Positions 6,253-7,531 of a stretch of 7,531 nt of DNA are shown piece after piece. Made by a program: the position numbers and the translations under genes. The stretch comes from Aquitalea sp. (GTDB lineage Bacteria > Pseudomonadota > Gammaproteobacteria > Burkholderiales > Chromobacteriaceae), in the NCBI GenBank assembly GCA_019232735.1, contig JAFANL010000161.1, positions 1 through 7,531 on the forward strand. The letters run 5' to 3'. Below the pieces are notes generated by a model. It was not told the DNA's origin. It saw only the letters and a list, made by a program, of their open reading frames with translations, and did no database searches. Numbering within the stretch: position 1 is the stretch's first letter; each line of letters opens with the position of its first letter.

Positions 6253-6335
6253 GCAGGCAAGCAAGACGGATTGACGCGAAGTAACAACCCGCCCCCCGTC
6301 GCACTGCGGCGGGGACAGGCCGCTCACACGGTCAG

Positions 6336-6377
6336 CCCATTTCCAAACCGCTTGCCCGCAGGCGGTTTCAGAATGGG
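6336..6377 (+). repeat. Long imperfect hairpin, copy 1 of the AAACCG-type inverted repeat
   Basis: The outer arms CCCATT (6336-6341) and AATGGG (6372-6377) flank a 3x3 internal loop. The inner arms AAACCGCTTGC (6345-6355) and GCAGGCGGTTT (6358-6368) pair along their length with one T-G wobble. The core 6345-6369 recurs at 6881-6905 with three differences. No T-run follows, so it is not an obvious terminator. It lies between the 95-bp array and the NTF2-like gene. From here to 6471 nothing else is recognised. Confidence 0.7.
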
Positions 6378-6471
6378 GAAGTGCCAGCAAACAACAACGT
6401 GCAGCCCGCCAGAGGCCAGCCGTGATCTGAACAATAAAAGCCCATCCGGCCACCAACAATCAGAGATGCCC

Positions 6472-6864
6472 ATGACACTTCAGCAGTTTTTCGAGCAGTA
6501 CAGCAAGGCCTACTCGGCGCTGGATGCCCGAGCGGTCTCTGCCATGTTCACCCGCCCCTTTACCGCGGTACACCATGGCCAGATCGCCACCTTCGGCATC
6601 GACGAAGAAGAAGCCCTATACCAGGCCACACTCGGCATTCTGGAGTACTACCGCAGTCAGGGCGTCAGCAGCGCCAGCTGCCATGTCGCGGAAATTCTGC
6701 CCTTTGGCAGTGATCTGGCCAGCGTCAAGGTGCGCTGGACCGCCATGCGCCACAATGCCGAGCCCTGGCTGTTTACCACCGGCTACCACCTGAAACGGGA
6801 ACGCGGTGAATGGCGCATCTATGGCCTGGCACAATTTGAAGAACACAGTCATCCGGCCCATTAA
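6472..6864 (+). CDS. NTF2/SnoaL-like small protein of unknown role
   Basis: A 130-aa soluble protein without signal peptide or membrane segment. The pattern fits the NTF2-like (SnoaL-type) alpha+beta cone fold: an N-terminal helix with F-F-E-Q-Y-S-K-A-Y-S-A-L-D (6-18), a short segment on 'fallow' positions 24-42, a helix at 44-62, and a C-terminal beta meander (about 70-122) with V-R-W-T and G-E-W-R-I-Y-G-L. This fold hosts many enzymes and ligand binders, so no reaction can be named. ATG 6472 is preferred to ATG 6466 because AGAGA (6462-6466) then sits five bases upstream; the frame is open further upstream, but that sequence is not protein-like. The gene follows nrdA by 409 bp, lies between nrdA and nrdB, and is bracketed by two similar hairpins. 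Membership in the nrd transcript is likely but unproven. Confidence 0.72.
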   Translation: MTLQQFFEQYSKAYSALDARAVSAMFTRPFTAVHHGQIATFGIDEEEALYQATLGILEYYRSQGVSSASCHVAEILPFGSDLASVKVRWTAMRHNAEPWLFTTGYHLKRERGEWRIYGLAQFEEHSHPAH

Positions 6865-6876
6865 GCCGGAACGGCT
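6864..6876 (+). repeat. GAA-triloop hairpin at the stop codon of the NTF2-like gene
   Basis: AGCCG (6864-6868) and CGGCT (6872-6876) pair around a GAA loop; the stem includes the last base of the stop codon. It has the same form as hairpin D of the 95-bp array (AGCTT-GAA-AAGCT, 6127-6139). No T-run follows. Confidence 0.55.
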
Positions 6877-6880
6877 TCTC

Positions 6881-6905
6881 AAACCGGTTGGCCGCAGCCG
6901 GTTTC
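6881..6905 (+). repeat. Copy 2 of the AAACCG-type inverted repeat
   Basis: AAACCGGTTG (6881-6890) opposite CAGCCGGTTT (6895-6904) forms a 10-bp stem with one T-G wobble around GCCG. It matches 6345-6369 at 22 of 25 positions. Two of the three differences (seventh and eighteenth positions) are a paired C-G to G-C swap in the stem. Confidence 0.65.
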
Positions 6906-6936
6906 GGAAGACAGAACCACCCACGGGGAGAACGGC

Positions 6937-7206
6937 ATGAGCACCACCCTCTTCTGCACCGCCAGTCGCGCGGCACAGCATCCGCAGCAGGACCGCTACC
7001 GCAAGCTCGGCCTGGTGCTGATCGACCTGCCACCGGCATTGCGTGATGCGCCCGCCACTCCCCGCACCGCCATCCGCATCATGCGCCAGAGCGCGATGAC
7101 GCTGGAGCAAGCCGCCTGTAACCCGGCCGGCAGCACCACCGTCCACGCCGCGCAGATCAGCCAAACCATCCAGCAGGACGCGCCATTGGGCGTGGCCGGC
7201 AAATAA
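6937..7206 (+). CDS. Hypothetical 89-aa protein upstream of nrdB
   Basis: I do not recognise this protein. It has 89 residues, no signal peptide or transmembrane segment, two cysteines (Cys7, Cys61), and a Gln/Ala/Thr-rich make-up. A central hydrophobic segment, G-L-V-L-I-D-L-P-P (25-33), is followed by a likely helical region. It is judged real because GGGGAG (6925-6930) sits six bases before ATG 6937, its codons favour G or C at third positions as in the neighbours, and it ends 18 bp before the nrdB start, as expected for a gene in the nrdA-nrdB transcript. A long opposite-strand frame overlaps it but lacks such support. A role linked to ribonucleotide reductase would be pure guesswork from position. 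Confidence 0.55.
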   Translation: MSTTLFCTASRAAQHPQQDRYRKLGLVLIDLPPALRDAPATPRTAIRIMRQSAMTLEQAACNPAGSTTVHAAQISQTIQQDAPLGVAGK

Positions 7207-7210
7207 ACAC

Positions 7211-7224
7211 GGAGAATCCAATAC
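7211..7224 (+). promoter_or_regulatory. Ribosome binding site of nrdB
   Basis: GGAGA (7211-7215) lies nine bases before ATG 7225, directly after the stop of the 89-aa gene, so no separate nrdB promoter fits in the 18-bp gap. Confidence 0.7.
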
Positions 7225-7531
7225 ATGTTGAGCTTTGACGATACCCCAGTACAAAAACCGGCCGTAGCTCCTACCGACAGCAACAGCGCCGGCCGCGTCA
7301 ACGCCGTGGACAAGAAGGTCATCAACGGCACCACCGACGTTAACCAGCTGGTGCCGTTCAAGCACAAATGGGCCTGGGAAAAATACCTGGCGCAATGTGC
7401 CAACCACTGGATGCCGCAAGAAGTGAACATGCAGCGCGACATCGAGCAGTGGAAAACCGGCCAGCTGTCCGAAGACGAAATGCGCATCGTCAAGCGCAAC
7501 CTGGGTTTCTTTGTGACCGCCGACAGCCTGG
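7225..7531 (+). CDS. nrdB: Ribonucleoside-diphosphate reductase, class Ia beta subunit (NrdB), N-terminal part
   Basis: The first 102 residues of the radical-generating small subunit; the window ends before the gene does. NrdB houses the dimetal site and tyrosyl radical that start catalysis in NrdA. Seen here: a short variable N-terminus (residues 1-30), then the conserved block N-Q-L-V-P-F-K-H-K-W-A-W-E-K-Y (40-54) and A-N-H-W-M-P-Q-E-V-N-M (59-69), which I recognise from Pseudomonas-type NrdB. The segment R-N-L-G-F-F-V-T-A-D-S-L (91-102) follows, where Asp100 aligns with the first metal ligand (Asp84 of E. coli). The remaining ligands, the radical tyrosine and the C-terminal NrdA-binding tail lie outside the window. 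No ATP-cone is seen at the N-terminus, in keeping with the cones being on NrdA. Confidence 0.93.
   Translation, partial: MLSFDDTPVQKPAVAPTDSNSAGRVNAVDKKVINGTTDVNQLVPFKHKWAWEKYLAQCANHWMPQEVNMQRDIEQWKTGQLSEDEMRIVKRNLGFFVTADSL

Larger units (their letters stand above)
6045..6317 (+). repeat. Array of three 95-bp hairpin-rich tandem units starting inside nrdA
   Basis: Unit starts are 6045, 6140 and 6235, exactly 95 bp apart; the third unit is truncated. Units 1 and 3 are about 90% alike over some 80 bp; unit 2 is more diverged. Units 1 and 3 contain Cys-Glu-Ala-Cys-Gln-stop in one frame and unit 2 contains Gly-Glu-Ala-Cys-Gln-stop, as at the nrdA end. Four hairpins recur in order. A: 6051-6068, 6146-6164, 6241-6258. 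B, with loop GAA: 6077-6101, 6169-6191, 6267-6291. C: 6105-6125, 6196-6220, 6294-6314. D: 6127-6139, 6223-6233, absent in unit 3. Stem C of units 1 and 3 is 9 bp with one G-T pair and loop ACT, but no T-run follows, so it is not an intrinsic terminator. The array fills the start of the nrdA-nrdB gap. Whether it is a dispersed repeat family in the genome cannot be seen here. Confidence 0.88.

Noticed and set aside
4326..6287. A 653-codon open frame on the minus strand opposite nrdA
   Set aside because: It is a shadow of the high-GC nrdA codon pattern. It has no ribosome binding site or recognisable domain, and the plus-strand frame carries all NrdA catalytic residues.
6045..6317. CRISPR array
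   Set aside because: The units are directly abutting 95-bp repeats without unique spacers, there are only three, and no cas genes are in the window.
6616..7419. A 267-codon minus-strand frame across the small genes and into nrdB
   Set aside because: It runs opposite conserved NrdB codons and two supported plus-strand genes and has no recognisable family features; long antisense frames are expected at this GC content.

Overview
The window looks like a chromosomal housekeeping region of a GC-rich betaproteobacterium, probably order Neisseriales (Chromobacteriaceae-like, e.g. Chromobacterium, Aquitalea or Vogesella). The basis is a divergent bamD(comL) / rluD-pgeF arrangement, an RluD with acidic N- and C-terminal extensions of the kind I associate with Neisseriales, and a long class Ia ribonucleotide reductase large subunit with two ATP-cones. 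The genus is an inference; no 16S or marker search was possible.

Layout. Positions 1-66 hold a strong intrinsic terminator for bamD, which runs leftwards from 855 to 64. The bamD and rluD start codons overlap head to head (CATG at 853-856). rluD (854-1957) runs rightwards and overlaps pgeF (1944-2702) by 14 bp. This operon ends at a hairpin plus T-run at 2726-2765. A gene-free stretch of about 0.49 kb follows. Its right half is a readable control region for nrdA: a sigma70-type promoter (3018-3046), two NrdR-like boxes 31 bp apart (3037-3052 and 3068-3083), and DnaA-box-like 9-mers (3084-3092 and 3118-3126). A further distal NrdR-like match lies at 2858-2873.

nrdA (3189-6062) encodes a 957-aa catalytic subunit. 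nrdB begins only at 7225 and is cut by the window edge. The 1.16 kb between them is the unusual part. First comes an array of three 95-bp units (about 6045-6317). Its first unit begins inside nrdA, and units 1 and 3 both spell out the last five nrdA codons plus stop (C-E-A-C-Q-stop); unit 2 spells G-E-A-C-Q-stop. Each full unit folds into four consecutive small hairpins, and several stems keep pairing through paired substitutions. Then comes a second type of hairpin (6336-6377), a 130-aa NTF2/SnoaL-like protein gene (6472-6864), a second copy of that hairpin type (6881-6905), and an 89-aa hypothetical gene with a good ribosome binding site (6937-7206) that leads into nrdB after 18 bp.

Functionally, BamD serves outer-membrane protein assembly, RluD serves ribosome maturation and PgeF serves peptidoglycan precursor quality control. 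NrdA and NrdB make dNTPs for replication, and their control region carries the replication-linked signals expected for that job (NrdR, DnaA). The structured array at the nrdA stop codon may tune mRNA stability or the nrdA:nrdB ratio; that is inference. No mobile element, CRISPR array, tRNA or rRNA was recognised.
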